From the NCBI GenBank assembly GCA_963997925.1, contig CAXEOX010000047.1:1-21702 (forward strand): a DNA stretch of 21,702 nt, written 5' to 3'. The position numbers and the translations under genes were made by a program. Shown here in pieces: positions 1 to 7,589 of the stretch. Source of the DNA: UBA11650 sp963997925. Its GTDB lineage: Bacteria; Chloroflexota; Dehalococcoidia; Lucifugimonadales; UBA3495. Within the stretch, counting starts at the first letter, position 1. Every line of letters begins with the position of its first letter. The notes under the pieces are model-generated. The model ran no database searches and was not told where the DNA came from. It saw only the letters and a program-made list of their open reading frames with translations.

Positions 1-146
1 GGGCGGTTTCGACTGAGGCCCAAGAGCCGCAGATTGTGAACACCGGACCAAGGTTAGGATGGGGGTGGTGCTTCAAACATCAAAATCTTCCGGCTTTAGA
101 AGCGAAGGCCGCCACCTATAAGTTTGATTCACAACCAGCTTCCTAG

Positions 147-175
147 CTGACAATTCCCCGCCGTTGTCCCATAAT
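147..175 (+). promoter_or_regulatory. sigma70-like promoter of the dioxygenase genes
   Basis: A -35 box CTGACA (147-152) and a -10 box CATAAT (170-175) are separated by exactly 17 nt; each box matches consensus at five of six positions. Transcription would start near 182, just ahead of the AGGAGG ribosome binding site at 200-205. This places the TTG at 164 upstream of the transcript and supports the TTG at 215 as the real start of the next gene. Predicted by eye only. Confidence 0.6.
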
Positions 176-214
176 ATCCGCCAACAAGGACACGTCCACA
201 GGAGGCCAACGAAC

Positions 215-760
215 TTGGCCGTTTCGGAAGAACGAATAAACCGCCTGCTTCTCAAAGACGAGATTGAGCAGTTCCTCTACCAGGAAGCAGAGCTTCTGGA
301 CGAAAGACGATTCGAGGAGTGGCTGGACTTCCTCACCGAAGACATACGCTACTGGATGCCCATGCGCCGCAACGTCAAGTTCGGGGAACTGGACCGGGAA
401 TTCACCCGGGAAGGTCATGACATCAACTGGTTCGATGAAGGAAAGGACACCCTGGTCCGCCGGGTGAACCAGATACTCACCGGCGTCCACTGGGCTGAAG
501 AACCCCTTTCCCGAGTCTGCCACTCAGTATCCAACATCCAGATCCTAGACGCTACGCCCTCCTTGTCCCAACCAACCGAGGTTTCTATAAAATGCCGGTT
601 CCTTGTTTACCGGAACCGGGTCGAGACCGAGACGGACATCCTGGTGGGCAAGCGGGAGGACACCCTCCGCAACGTCAACGGCCAGTGGAAGATTGCCCAG
701 AGAAAAATCATCCTGGACCAGAATGTGTTACTGGCCAAGAACCTGACGTTTTTCTTTTAA
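215..760 (+). CDS. Aromatic-ring-hydroxylating dioxygenase, beta (small) subunit
   Basis: This is the non-catalytic small subunit of a Rieske non-heme iron oxygenase, which packs against the alpha subunit in an alpha3beta3 enzyme. The 181-residue product has the family's usual length and N-terminal pattern: an EIEQFLYQEAELLDERRFEEWL-like helix region, then LTEDIRYWMPMRRN, and near the C-terminus the G-x-W-K-I-A-x-R strand of this NTF2-like fold. I chose the TTG at 215 because AGGAGG (200-205) sits 9 nt upstream and the likely promoter ends at 175. The frame is open from a TTG at 164, but that codon has no ribosome binding site and lies inside the promoter. The gene is 43 nt ahead of the alpha subunit; in most known operons alpha comes first. 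Substrate cannot be deduced. The family call is firm. Confidence 0.9.
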   Translation: MAVSEERINRLLLKDEIEQFLYQEAELLDERRFEEWLDFLTEDIRYWMPMRRNVKFGELDREFTREGHDINWFDEGKDTLVRRVNQILTGVHWAEEPLSRVCHSVSNIQILDATPSLSQPTEVSIKCRFLVYRNRVETETDILVGKREDTLRNVNGQWKIAQRKIILDQNVLLAKNLTFFF

Positions 761-803
761 TAACAGAGATCGCCCGATAGCTGAACGCAAGGAGAGTCCC
801 GAT

Positions 804-2162
804 ATGGCCACGAAAATCAAGGGCCGGTTTGTAGACGGGTTGGTCAACTCGAAGGCCGGGCAGGTCAGCCGAGAGATTTTCGTCAACGACGAGATCTACG
901 CCCAAGAACAGGAACAAGTATTCACCCGCTCTTGGCTCTACATCGGCCACGAATCCCAGGTGTCCAAACCCGGCGACTACTTCGTTTCCTGCATGGGTGA
1001 AGAGTCCGTGATTCTCTGCCGGGACCGGGATAGCAAACTCCACGTTTTCCTGAACTCCTGCATGCACCGGGGCATGAAGGTGTGCCGCTACGATGAGGGC
1101 AACACCCCCGTGTTCACCTGCCCATATCACGGCTGGAGCTACGCCGCCGACGGCAAATTGGTCGGGGTTCCCTTCTTCAAAGACTCGTATCACGAGCAAC
1201 TGGATAAGTCCAAGTGGGGACTGGTTGAAGTAGCCCAGTTGGCCACGTATAGAGGATCGATCTGGGCCACCTGGGAACCTACCGCCCCGCCCTTCATCGA
1301 GTACCTGGGCGACTTCAAGATGTTCTACGACCTGTCCCTGGAAGCATGGAACGGCACCGACGAGCCTCTAGAGGTTCTCGGTGGAGTCCAGAAATGGATC
1401 ATACCTTGCAACTGGAAATTCCCGGCGGAGAACTTCAGCGGCGACAGCTACCACAACATCAGCCACCGCTCGGTGGACATGGTGGGCATCGGGCCCAGCG
1501 GGACCGGACGCAGGGATATGGCGGAGCGGACCTATTCCCGGCGCCTCCAGGTCGCCTTCCCGGAGAGGGGGCATCAGTCGGGAGTGTACGTTCTACCCGG
1601 AAACGCTCCCACCGCGCCTTCGTATCAACAGTCGCCTGAAGTCGCCGAATATTTCCGCGAAGCCGAGGAGAAACGGAGGGAGAGTAAGGGGGAATGGGGC
1701 CGGGTAACCGGTAGTCCTGGGCTGATATTCCCCAACGCGGCTCTCCACCCAAGGCAACCCCGGTCCATAGCGGTCTTGCACCCCAGGGGCGCCCACCAGA
1801 CCGAGATGTGGCGTTGGTACTTCGTGGACGCCGGAGCTCCCTACGAGGTTAAAAACTTCCTGCGCCAGTATTACATCCGATACTCGGGACCCGGCGGCCT
1901 AACCGAACAAGATGATATGGAGAACTGGAACTACGCCCACGCCGCAAGCAGGGGAGCCATCGCACGGCGGCATCCCTACAGTTACGAGCAGGGGCTCGGC
2001 TTCGAACAGACCAACTACGAATACGAAGGTCTAAAATTCCCCGGCCAAGTCATGGACCTAGGCGACGCCCGGTCAAGCGAGCAGAACCTACGGAACTTCT
2101 ACAAACGCTGGGCCGAATTCATGGACGCCCCCAGCTGGGACGAACTAGCCTCCTGGCGGTAA
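804..2162 (+). CDS. Rieske aromatic-ring-hydroxylating dioxygenase, alpha subunit
   Basis: Catalytic subunit that uses O2 and two electrons to dihydroxylate or monooxygenate an aromatic or related substrate in the cytoplasm. The 452-residue protein has an N-terminal Rieske domain with ligands Cys86-x-His88 and Cys106-x2-His109 (CPYHGWSY). The C-terminal catalytic domain carries AENFSGDSYHNISH, with Asp214, His217 and His221 as the bridging Asp and the two iron-binding His. The third iron ligand is probably Asp370 or Asp371 in EQDDMENW. In naphthalene dioxygenase the two His are separated by four residues; here only three lie between them. An AAGGAG site (789-794) precedes the ATG. No ferredoxin or ferredoxin reductase gene is in the window, so the electron donor must be encoded elsewhere. 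Family assignment is firm, substrate unknown. Confidence 0.95.
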   Translation: MATKIKGRFVDGLVNSKAGQVSREIFVNDEIYAQEQEQVFTRSWLYIGHESQVSKPGDYFVSCMGEESVILCRDRDSKLHVFLNSCMHRGMKVCRYDEGNTPVFTCPYHGWSYAADGKLVGVPFFKDSYHEQLDKSKWGLVEVAQLATYRGSIWATWEPTAPPFIEYLGDFKMFYDLSLEAWNGTDEPLEVLGGVQKWIIPCNWKFPAENFSGDSYHNISHRSVDMVGIGPSGTGRRDMAERTYSRRLQVAFPERGHQSGVYVLPGNAPTAPSYQQSPEVAEYFREAEEKRRESKGEWGRVTGSPGLIFPNAALHPRQPRSIAVLHPRGAHQTEMWRWYFVDAGAPYEVKNFLRQYYIRYSGPGGLTEQDDMENWNYAHAASRGAIARRHPYSYEQGLGFEQTNYEYEGLKFPGQVMDLGDARSSEQNLRNFYKRWAEFMDAPSWDELASWR

Positions 2163-2170
2163 CCGTTGGT

Positions 2171-2210
2171 CCTCTCCCCCTTTAGAAGGGGGAGATTAGA
2201 GGGGGTCGTC
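2171..2210 (+). repeat. C5/G5 hairpin repeat, copy 1
   Basis: A 10-bp inverted repeat, TCTCCCCCTT (2173-2182) and AAGGGGGAGA (2186-2195), with a 3-nt loop is followed by ttaGAGGGGGTCGTC. Related copies lie at 12109-12150 (same orientation) and 14041-14090 (inverted), with a diverged one at 12202-12246. It lies 8 nt past the alpha-subunit stop codon. It could also stall or end transcription, though no T-run follows. Confidence 0.7.
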
Positions 2211-2247
2211 CCGTCAATCCCACGCACATAAAACCTTGGAGCCCAAC

Positions 2248-2454
2248 ATGAACGAAGTAGTAAACCTGATGCTGCTAGACCCAGGAGCCAACATCATGGT
2301 CAGCAACGGAGCCACCGCCGAGGTGATTTCCAACCCCAAGGACGGTGTTTGGGTCGTCGTCAAATACCTGTCTTCGCCCGGCGACCCAACCTTAGAGGGA
2401 ACGGAAGACATGGTGTTCGCCCAAGACGTGGTCCGAGTCTTAGAAACTCCGTAA
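2248..2454 (+). CDS. Small hypothetical protein (68 aa)
   Basis: I do not recognise this family. The product is 68 residues, begins MNEVVNLMLLDPG and has alternating hydrophobic stretches such as VWVVVKYL, consistent with a small beta-rich fold. There is no signal peptide and no convincing membrane span. The ATG at 2248 is preceded by GGAG (2238-2241) at 6-nt spacing; a TTG at 2236 is in frame but overlaps that site. The gene lies between the Rieske alpha subunit and a ThDP enzyme and is followed after 12 nt by another small gene, so it is probably co-transcribed with them. Coding status rests on the ribosome binding site, tight spacing and codon use like that of its neighbours. Confidence 0.6.
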   Translation: MNEVVNLMLLDPGANIMVSNGATAEVISNPKDGVWVVVKYLSSPGDPTLEGTEDMVFAQDVVRVLETP

Positions 2455-2466
2455 GCTGGAATTTTA

Positions 2467-2694
2467 ATGTCCTCTAACCAAAATGGCCATTCCAAGATGA
2501 CGCCAACCCAAGAATTGCTCCGGGCAGCCTTTGCTGCGGGGTTCCAATCCATCGACGATGGGTATACTTTCTACACCGGCTTCGACTCGTATCTGGAAAG
2601 CAACGGATACGCCAAGCGGGATGACATCGCCTGCACTTGCTCCGACAGTGGCTTCCACGGTCACATGCCCGAGTGCCGCTGGGTCAAGACGTAG
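2467..2694 (+). CDS. Small Cys/His-containing hypothetical protein (75 aa)
   Basis: Function unknown. The 75-residue product has an N-terminal half with a helix-like stretch (TPTQELLRAAFAAGF) and a C-terminal cluster with Cys58-x-Cys60, His66, His68 and Cys72 (CTCSDSGFHGHMPECRW). Such a cluster could bind one zinc or another metal. The start ATG has only a weak GGA element (2458-2460) upstream, so translation may be coupled to the preceding gene, whose stop lies 12 nt away. Position next to the Rieske subunits allows a role as an accessory or maturation factor, but that is a guess from context. Confidence 0.55.
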   Translation: MSSNQNGHSKMTPTQELLRAAFAAGFQSIDDGYTFYTGFDSYLESNGYAKRDDIACTCSDSGFHGHMPECRWVKT

Positions 2695-2732
2695 TCGTCA
2701 GATCAATCCCGCCACCGGCTTCCCCCTTATCG

Positions 2733-2738
2733 TATAAT
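2733..2738 (+). promoter_or_regulatory. Possible -10 box upstream of the ThDP enzyme
   Basis: A perfect TATAAT lies 46 nt before the ATG at 2785, in the 90-nt gap between genes. No good -35 box is present at 16-18 nt spacing, so the site is weak on its own or needs an activator. It may let the ThDP enzyme be expressed separately from the dioxygenase genes. Confidence 0.35.
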
Positions 2739-2784
2739 GTGCTCCAAACTCAGTACAACCACGACTAAATCCTAGGAGGCAACA

Positions 2785-4485
2785 ATGGCTAGAGAAGAGA
2801 TTGACGGCGGAGAAGCCGTCTTAGAGGCCTTTCGGAATCTGGACATCGAATACATAATCGCGTCCCCCGGCTCCGACTGGCCGTCGGTATGGGAAGCCTT
2901 GGCCCGGCAGAAAGTCAACGAGGCCGACGGACCCCGCTACATCGATACTTGGCACGAGACCCTGGCCGTGACCATGGCCATGGGCTATACGAGAGTCACC
3001 GGGAAACTGCAAGCCGTCATGTTGCACGCTGGTGTCGGGTTGCTGCAGGGGTCGTTGGGTATCCATGGCGCTTACCAAGGCGAGATTCCCATGCTGATCT
3101 GCTCCGGTGAGTCCATCACCAACGGCGAAGACCCCGACTTCGATCCGGGCGGACAGTGGTACAGGGGACTCAACGTGGTGGGAGGCGCTGACCGGTGGGT
3201 CGAACCCTTCACGAAATGGAGCAGCCACGTTTCCACCCATTTCAACCTTTACGAGTCGATAACCAGGGCTGGCGAGATGGCCCAAAGGTTACCCAAAGGT
3301 CCGACGTTCCTGGACATCCCGATGGAAGTCATGCTGCCCGCTTGGACTCCTCCGCCGAGGATGGGCAAGATTCCCGCTCCGCCGAAGACTCATTCCGAAG
3401 CTTCCGCAATCGACGAAGTAGCTCGATTATTGGCTGGAGCATCATCTCCGGTGATAATCTCCGAGTCAGCCGGTAAGGACGTGGAAGCCTTCCATCAGAC
3501 GGTTCGTTTGGCGGAAATGTTGTCCATTCCGGTGGTGGAGTCAAGCCCCGGTTACGCCAACTTCCCCAAGGACCACCCCATGTACCAGGGAACCAATGTC
3601 AACCTGTTCAAAGACACCTCCGACGTGATTCTGCTGGTGGGAAGCAAGACTCCCTGGTATCCGCCGTCCAAAGGACCCGCCACGGGAACGGTGATATCCA
3701 TAGATGAGTATCCCCTTAAAGAGCATCTGACCTACCAGGCTCTCCACGCCAACATCTACCTGGAAGGCGATATCGGCGTAACCGTCAGGCTGCTAGCCGA
3801 CGCTGTAGAGGCCAACGGTGGTCTTAACGCTGTGGCAATCTCCGCAAGAAAGTCTCAATGGGAGTCGGAACACAACAAAGCCACCGAAGGCCACCGAGCC
3901 ACGGTTGAGGCAGCCAAAGACAAAGGTCCGATCGACCCGGTCTGGCTATGCGCTGCCATCAGCGAGGTCATGCCCGACGACGCCACCTACATTGAAGAAA
4001 CCATCACCCATAGGGGCGCGATCCTGAGGCACATCGCCTGGAACACACCCCAGCGCTACTTCCATCCCAACGGCGGTCTGGGACAGGGACTGGGCACGGC
4101 CCTAGGCGTCAAACTAGCCCGGCCCAATTCGCCGGTAGTCGCGCTGATGGGCGACGGCTCCTTCCTGTACAACCCCGTCGTCCAGAGCTTCGGCATATCC
4201 GCTGCGGAGAATCTGCCCATCCTGATAATCGTTTTCAACAACGGGAAATATCAGGCGATGCAGAACCTGCATCTACAGTTCTACCCCGACGGGGTCGCCG
4301 CCAAGACCGGAATCCACCACGGGGTGGACATCACCGGTCCCAACTACGCCGATCTGATTAAGCCTTTCGGCGGCCACAGCGAGCGGGTGGAAGACCCCGC
4401 TGAGCTCAAGCCCGCCCTTGAGCGAGCGCTGGCCGCAGTGAACGGCGGCACCACGGCGCTGGTAGACGTGATAGTTAACGCCTAA
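2785..4485 (+). CDS. ThDP-dependent enzyme, acetolactate synthase-like
   Basis: A cytoplasmic thiamine-diphosphate enzyme of the acetolactate synthase / benzoylformate decarboxylase superfamily, which cleaves or joins carbon next to a 2-oxo group. The 566-residue chain shows the three-domain layout. The N-terminal PYR domain carries the cofactor-activating Glu58 in WHETLAVTMAMGYTRVTGK. A central domain follows (about 205-345). The C-terminal PP domain carries the ThDP/Mg motif, from GDG (456-458) to NN (485-486). AGGAGG at 2774-2779 gives a strong start. The central domain shows no obvious FAD role, and there is no small regulatory subunit gene beside it, so anabolic acetolactate synthase is less likely than a catabolic 2-oxoacid decarboxylase or lyase. 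Its place after a Rieske dioxygenase suggests work on a ring-derived oxoacid. Superfamily is firm, substrate unknown. Confidence 0.85.
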   Translation: MAREEIDGGEAVLEAFRNLDIEYIIASPGSDWPSVWEALARQKVNEADGPRYIDTWHETLAVTMAMGYTRVTGKLQAVMLHAGVGLLQGSLGIHGAYQGEIPMLICSGESITNGEDPDFDPGGQWYRGLNVVGGADRWVEPFTKWSSHVSTHFNLYESITRAGEMAQRLPKGPTFLDIPMEVMLPAWTPPPRMGKIPAPPKTHSEASAIDEVARLLAGASSPVIISESAGKDVEAFHQTVRLAEMLSIPVVESSPGYANFPKDHPMYQGTNVNLFKDTSDVILLVGSKTPWYPPSKGPATGTVISIDEYPLKEHLTYQALHANIYLEGDIGVTVRLLADAVEANGGLNAVAISARKSQWESEHNKATEGHRATVEAAKDKGPIDPVWLCAAISEVMPDDATYIEETITHRGAILRHIAWNTPQRYFHPNGGLGQGLGTALGVKLARPNSPVVALMGDGSFLYNPVVQSFGISAAENLPILIIVFNNGKYQAMQNLHLQFYPDGVAAKTGIHHGVDITGPNYADLIKPFGGHSERVEDPAELKPALERALAAVNGGTTALVDVIVNA

Positions 4486-4519
4486 CTTAGGAGAATCCAC
4501 CCACGCCAGCGGAGCTATG

Positions 4520-4562
4520 GAATCCTCCTGACTCCATTCAATCGACGGAGTCAGGAGGATTC
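4520..4562 (+). terminator. Perfect 16-bp inverted repeat after the ThDP gene
   Basis: GAATCCTCCTGACTCC (4520-4535) is perfectly complementary to GGAGTCAGGAGGATTC (4547-4562) around an 11-nt loop. It lies 35 nt after the stop codon and is followed by GACTAGTTTG, a poor T-tract. A terminator or mRNA-stabilising hairpin is the simplest reading. The perfect arms and long loop also fit an operator or a small mobile-element remnant. Confidence 0.55.
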
Positions 4563-4637
4563 GACTAGTTTGTCATGCAAAATTGCACCTGATCGATCAC
4601 CCGATCTTAGCTGTACATCAGATGTTGGAGGCGTACA

Positions 4638-5254
4638 GTGGTCTTCGACCAAGCCAAAACCATGAAGATCGCGAGCACTCTAGGATGGTTTGCAATCGCG
4701 CTACCAGTGCTCATAATGCTAGCTTCCGGTGCGCGCGCCTGGCGCTCATGGCTCAAGATCCACTAAACTCCGATGGGGTCGACGTGCGCTATATTCAGCA
4801 CCAGTGGGTCTCGCTCCTCCACATTGTTCCGGGAGTGCTGTTTCTCACACTGGCTCCTTTGCAGTTCTTCGCACGGATCCGACAACGGCGAATCAGTATT
4901 CACCGTGGCTTGGGACGGATATTAGCCACCTGTGCCGCGATCAGCGGTGTAATCGTTCTGATCCTCAACTTTCTTTTCCCTACCTTCGGCGGTATCAGCA
5001 CACCGTCGGCAACAGCATTTTTTGGCGTAATCTTTCTCTTTTCTCTTTTTACGGCGATGCGCCACATCTTTAGGAAAGAAGTGAGCCAGCATCGCGAGTG
5101 GATGATTCGAACATTTTCCTTGGCGATGGGCGTAGCTACAGTACGAGTCTTCCTCATTCTATTGCAGTCGCTTATGGGACTGAGCCAAGAGGAGTCATTC
5201 GGTGCCTCTTTCTGGCTGGGGTTCAGCGTCAATCTGGTTGTAGCGGAGGCATGA
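4638..5254 (+). pseudogene. DUF2306-family membrane protein, apparently frameshifted
   Basis: The body, read in the frame ending at 5254, has DUF2306 hallmarks: HQWVSLLHIVPGVLFLTLAPLQF, IRQRRISIHRGLGRI, then several hydrophobic spans, HREWMIRTFSLAMGVATVR, and a final span ending NLVVAEA. These proteins normally begin with one more membrane helix. Such a helix (LGWFAIALPVLIMLASG) is encoded just upstream in a different frame, from GTG 4638 (GGAGG at 4627-4631, 6-nt spacing) to a TAA at 4764-4766. The two parts join if one base is missing near 4740-4766. The body frame alone is open from ATG 4583, but that stretch is not membrane-like; ATG 4748 is the first sensible internal start. So this is a broken gene, a sequencing error, or a two-part product. 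Function of the family is unknown. The region is visibly less GC-rich than its neighbours. Confidence 0.65.
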
Positions 5255-5346
5255 ATCAATCACACTCGCCGCTCAAATCCGATGGTTGATAGAAGTTAGT
5301 GGATGCACATCAAGATTCTCAATGAATCGGCAAAGGAGCCTATTTC

Positions 5347-6294
5347 ATGCCAGATGAAATCCCGTCGGAAGCTCAGGTCCTGGAATGGATGGAATCCCTG
5401 TCCAATTGGGGACGGTGGGGAGAAGATGATCAACTGGGCGCATTGAACCTGATTACCCCAGCCAAGCGCCAACAAGCCGCTGGCTTGGTTCAGGACGGCG
5501 TTGCCGTGAGCTGCGCCCGGCCCATAGTCACCGACCTTACACCGGACATCAGCTTCCAGGTCCAGCGCTACATGGTGGACAGCGGCGAAGGCCGGGACAC
5601 CGACCCAGATGAACGCCGATTGGTGCGCCGGGGAGCGGCTGAATTCATCGGCATGGTCTTTCATGGTCGAACCATCACCCACATCGATGCATTGTCCCAT
5701 TATTCCTGGCGGGGCAAGCTGTACAACGGTATGCCGGCCTCCCAAATAACGTCTAAAGAGGGTGCCCAAACCCACTCCATCGAGGTCGCCGGAGATGGGA
5801 TAGTTACCCGGGGCGTTCTGTTGGACATCCCGGCGGTCCGTGATGTCTCATGGGTGCCGCCGGAGGAGCCAATCATGCCTCAGGACTTAGAGGCTGCCGA
5901 GCGGGCTCAGGGAGTGCGGGTTGAAGAGGGGGACATCCTGCTGGTGCGTACCGGAAATTACCGGAAGCGCCTAGACCTGGGTCCGGTGCCGAACACGGAA
6001 CCGGCCACGGCCTGTCAGGTGGCCTGCACACCTTGGTTCAAAGAGCGAGGCGTGGCCATGCTGGGCACCGACACTTCCAACGATTGCCAGCCCAGCCACT
6101 ACGCTAACGTAACCGCGCCATTGCACACCGTTTCGCTGGTTACTCTGGGCATGTGGTTGATCGACAACGCCAATCTGGAGGAACTAAGCCAAGCCTGCGC
6201 CCAGCGTCAGCGGTACGAGTTCATGCTGACGCTGGGGCCCTTGCGCTTGAGGAACGTCACCGGTTCCCCGGTGAATCCGATCGCCCTGTTTTAA
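5347..6294 (+). CDS. Cyclase-family metal-dependent hydrolase
   Basis: A 315-residue member of the PF04199 'cyclase' family, which includes bacterial kynurenine formamidase and isatin hydrolase; members hydrolyse amide or lactone bonds with a divalent metal. The metal-site region reads FHGRTITHIDALSHYSW, with His106, His112, Asp114 and His118 matching the family pattern H-x-G-T-H-x-D-x3-H, but with additional residues between the first His and the T-H pair. The N-terminus (WGRWGEDDQLGALNLITP) is typical of the longer subfamily found in soil and marine bacteria. AAGGAG (5333-5338) lies 8 nt before the ATG. The stop codon overlaps the stop of the convergent gene. Likely substrate: a cyclic amide, lactone or formamide from a catabolic route. 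No regulator is adjacent. Confidence 0.85.
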   Translation: MPDEIPSEAQVLEWMESLSNWGRWGEDDQLGALNLITPAKRQQAAGLVQDGVAVSCARPIVTDLTPDISFQVQRYMVDSGEGRDTDPDERRLVRRGAAEFIGMVFHGRTITHIDALSHYSWRGKLYNGMPASQITSKEGAQTHSIEVAGDGIVTRGVLLDIPAVRDVSWVPPEEPIMPQDLEAAERAQGVRVEEGDILLVRTGNYRKRLDLGPVPNTEPATACQVACTPWFKERGVAMLGTDTSNDCQPSHYANVTAPLHTVSLVTLGMWLIDNANLEELSQACAQRQRYEFMLTLGPLRLRNVTGSPVNPIALF

Positions 6295-7589
6295 GACAGG
6301 CCCGGAATAAAGGGCTTCACGATCGACAGAACGATCGAGGCTGCGAAGAGCAACGCCCCAATGATGAGCACGGTGAACGCCGAACCGGCGAATCCCGTGG
6401 TCAATTGCTGGCCGAAAGATAGAACCAAGTCACTGATTAGATTGATGGCGGGGCCTGGGATTCCGGGCGCATTTGCGGTGATTTTATCTACGGCCGTTAC
6501 CAGGAAATCCACCGCCTTGGATTCGAAAATCTTCCCTACGATAAAGATTAACCCGCCGGACACGAAAAGGAAGATGCCGGGCCATCGCATGGCCGCGCTG
6601 AGCTTGGGAAGATGAAGAACCGCCAATAGAATCGCGCCGCCGTACAGCATCAGAAACGCGATCGTCCCTCCCAATGTCCGGTATTGGACAACCGCCTCCT
6701 TGGCCTCGGCCATCTCGGAACGGAGCTCCGGTTCGGAATAGTCGCCGCTGGTCTCGGCTATGACACGAATAAGGTTCAGCCGGTCTCCTTCATCCAACCG
6801 GTCACGGAGCTTGCCGATGGCGTCGTCCAGCACAGGCTCGGCCAACGGGCGGGCGGCTGCCTTTAACACTCCATGGGTATCCCCGGCAATAAAGGGCGTT
6901 CGAATATCATTGGAAGCTTTCGCCATGGCTAGTTTGGACCGCTCATCCAAAGAGTCGTCCGCGAACAATGCCGGGAAAGCCGCGTCGAAGATTAACGTTC
7001 GGCAGGGTTCGGGAATCGCTTTGATCGACGGCAACTCGGCGGGTACTTGCCCGCTCCCTAAGCTGCGAAACACTTCTTGGTACCCGTCACCTACTCTCTT
7101 GACGGTGGCCGGAGTACATTCGGGAGCGCCAGGGTCGCCTTCAGGGATGCCATCGATGCGGCGGTCGATGTATTCAAACAACGTGGGTTTGATTTGCTGT
7201 AGCGGGGGGCCCAATTCCAAGTAGAGTTCCAAGGTGTCAGAGTCGTCGTTAAAGTAGGCCAAGGAACGTTGGATCGACGCTTCCACCTGGGTCTGCAAAT
7301 ATTCGGGAGGCAGCAGTCCGCGCACCAACCCAACTATGTCCTCGGGACTCACTACCTTAACGTCCCCAAGAAGTTCTTGCATTTTATCTTTTGCCTTCTG
7401 GTCCAGAAGAACGTCGTCGTAGATGCGGGCGTAGGTATTATATTCCGAGATTGTGGCGGTGTAGAAATCGGCGTCCAGAAGTTTGTTGGATATATTGCTC
7501 TCAACCAACGTTAAAAGTAGTCCAAAGAAGATGGCGATTCCCAAGAGCGGAGTAGCCACGAAACGAAGAATCATCAATGGCAGACCCAT
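6291..7589 (-). CDS. Membrane protein of unknown function (432 aa)
   Basis: I do not recognise a named family. The protein has one N-terminal hydrophobic helix (about residues 7-29), then a roughly 275-residue hydrophilic domain, then three C-terminal helices (about 307-325, 337-355 and 402-426). The central domain, probably outside the membrane, contains two Cys (in PECTPAT and PEPCRTL) that could form a disulfide. It is rich in acidic residues and predicted helix. The ATG at 7589 has GGAGGT on the minus strand (7606-7601) at a long 11-nt spacing. Its 3' end converges with the cyclase gene: the TTAA at 6291-6294 supplies both stop codons. The layout resembles envelope proteins with a large extracytoplasmic helical domain, but no function can be assigned. 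Confidence 0.75.
   Translation of the reverse strand: MGLPLMILRFVATPLLGIAIFFGLLLTLVESNISNKLLDADFYTATISEYNTYARIYDDVLLDQKAKDKMQELLGDVKVVSPEDIVGLVRGLLPPEYLQTQVEASIQRSLAYFNDDSDTLELYLELGPPLQQIKPTLFEYIDRRIDGIPEGDPGAPECTPATVKRVGDGYQEVFRSLGSGQVPAELPSIKAIPEPCRTLIFDAAFPALFADDSLDERSKLAMAKASNDIRTPFIAGDTHGVLKAAARPLAEPVLDDAIGKLRDRLDEGDRLNLIRVIAETSGDYSEPELRSEMAEAKEAVVQYRTLGGTIAFLMLYGGAILLAVLHLPKLSAAMRWPGIFLFVSGGLIFIVGKIFESKAVDFLVTAVDKITANAPGIPGPAINLISDLVLSFGQQLTTGFAGSAFTVLIIGALLFAASIVLSIVKPFIPGLS

Noticed and set aside
3..146. A plus-strand frame open from the window edge to TAG at 144-146, possibly the tail of an upstream gene.
   Set aside because: The 47 residues match nothing I recognise, two other frames also close quickly, and the region overlaps the promoter; coding status cannot be supported.
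164..214. N-terminal extension of the dioxygenase beta subunit from TTG 164.
   Set aside because: It has no ribosome binding site, lies within the predicted promoter, and is not family-like; the TTG at 215 has AGGAGG at good spacing.
2785..4485. Assignment as anabolic acetolactate synthase IlvB.
   Set aside because: No ilvN/ilvH small subunit or other branched-chain genes are adjacent, and the context is catabolic; only the superfamily is supportable.
4755..4770. Programmed -1 frameshifting in the DUF2306 gene.
   Set aside because: There is no X-XXY-YYZ slippery heptamer near the junction; mutation or sequence error is simpler.
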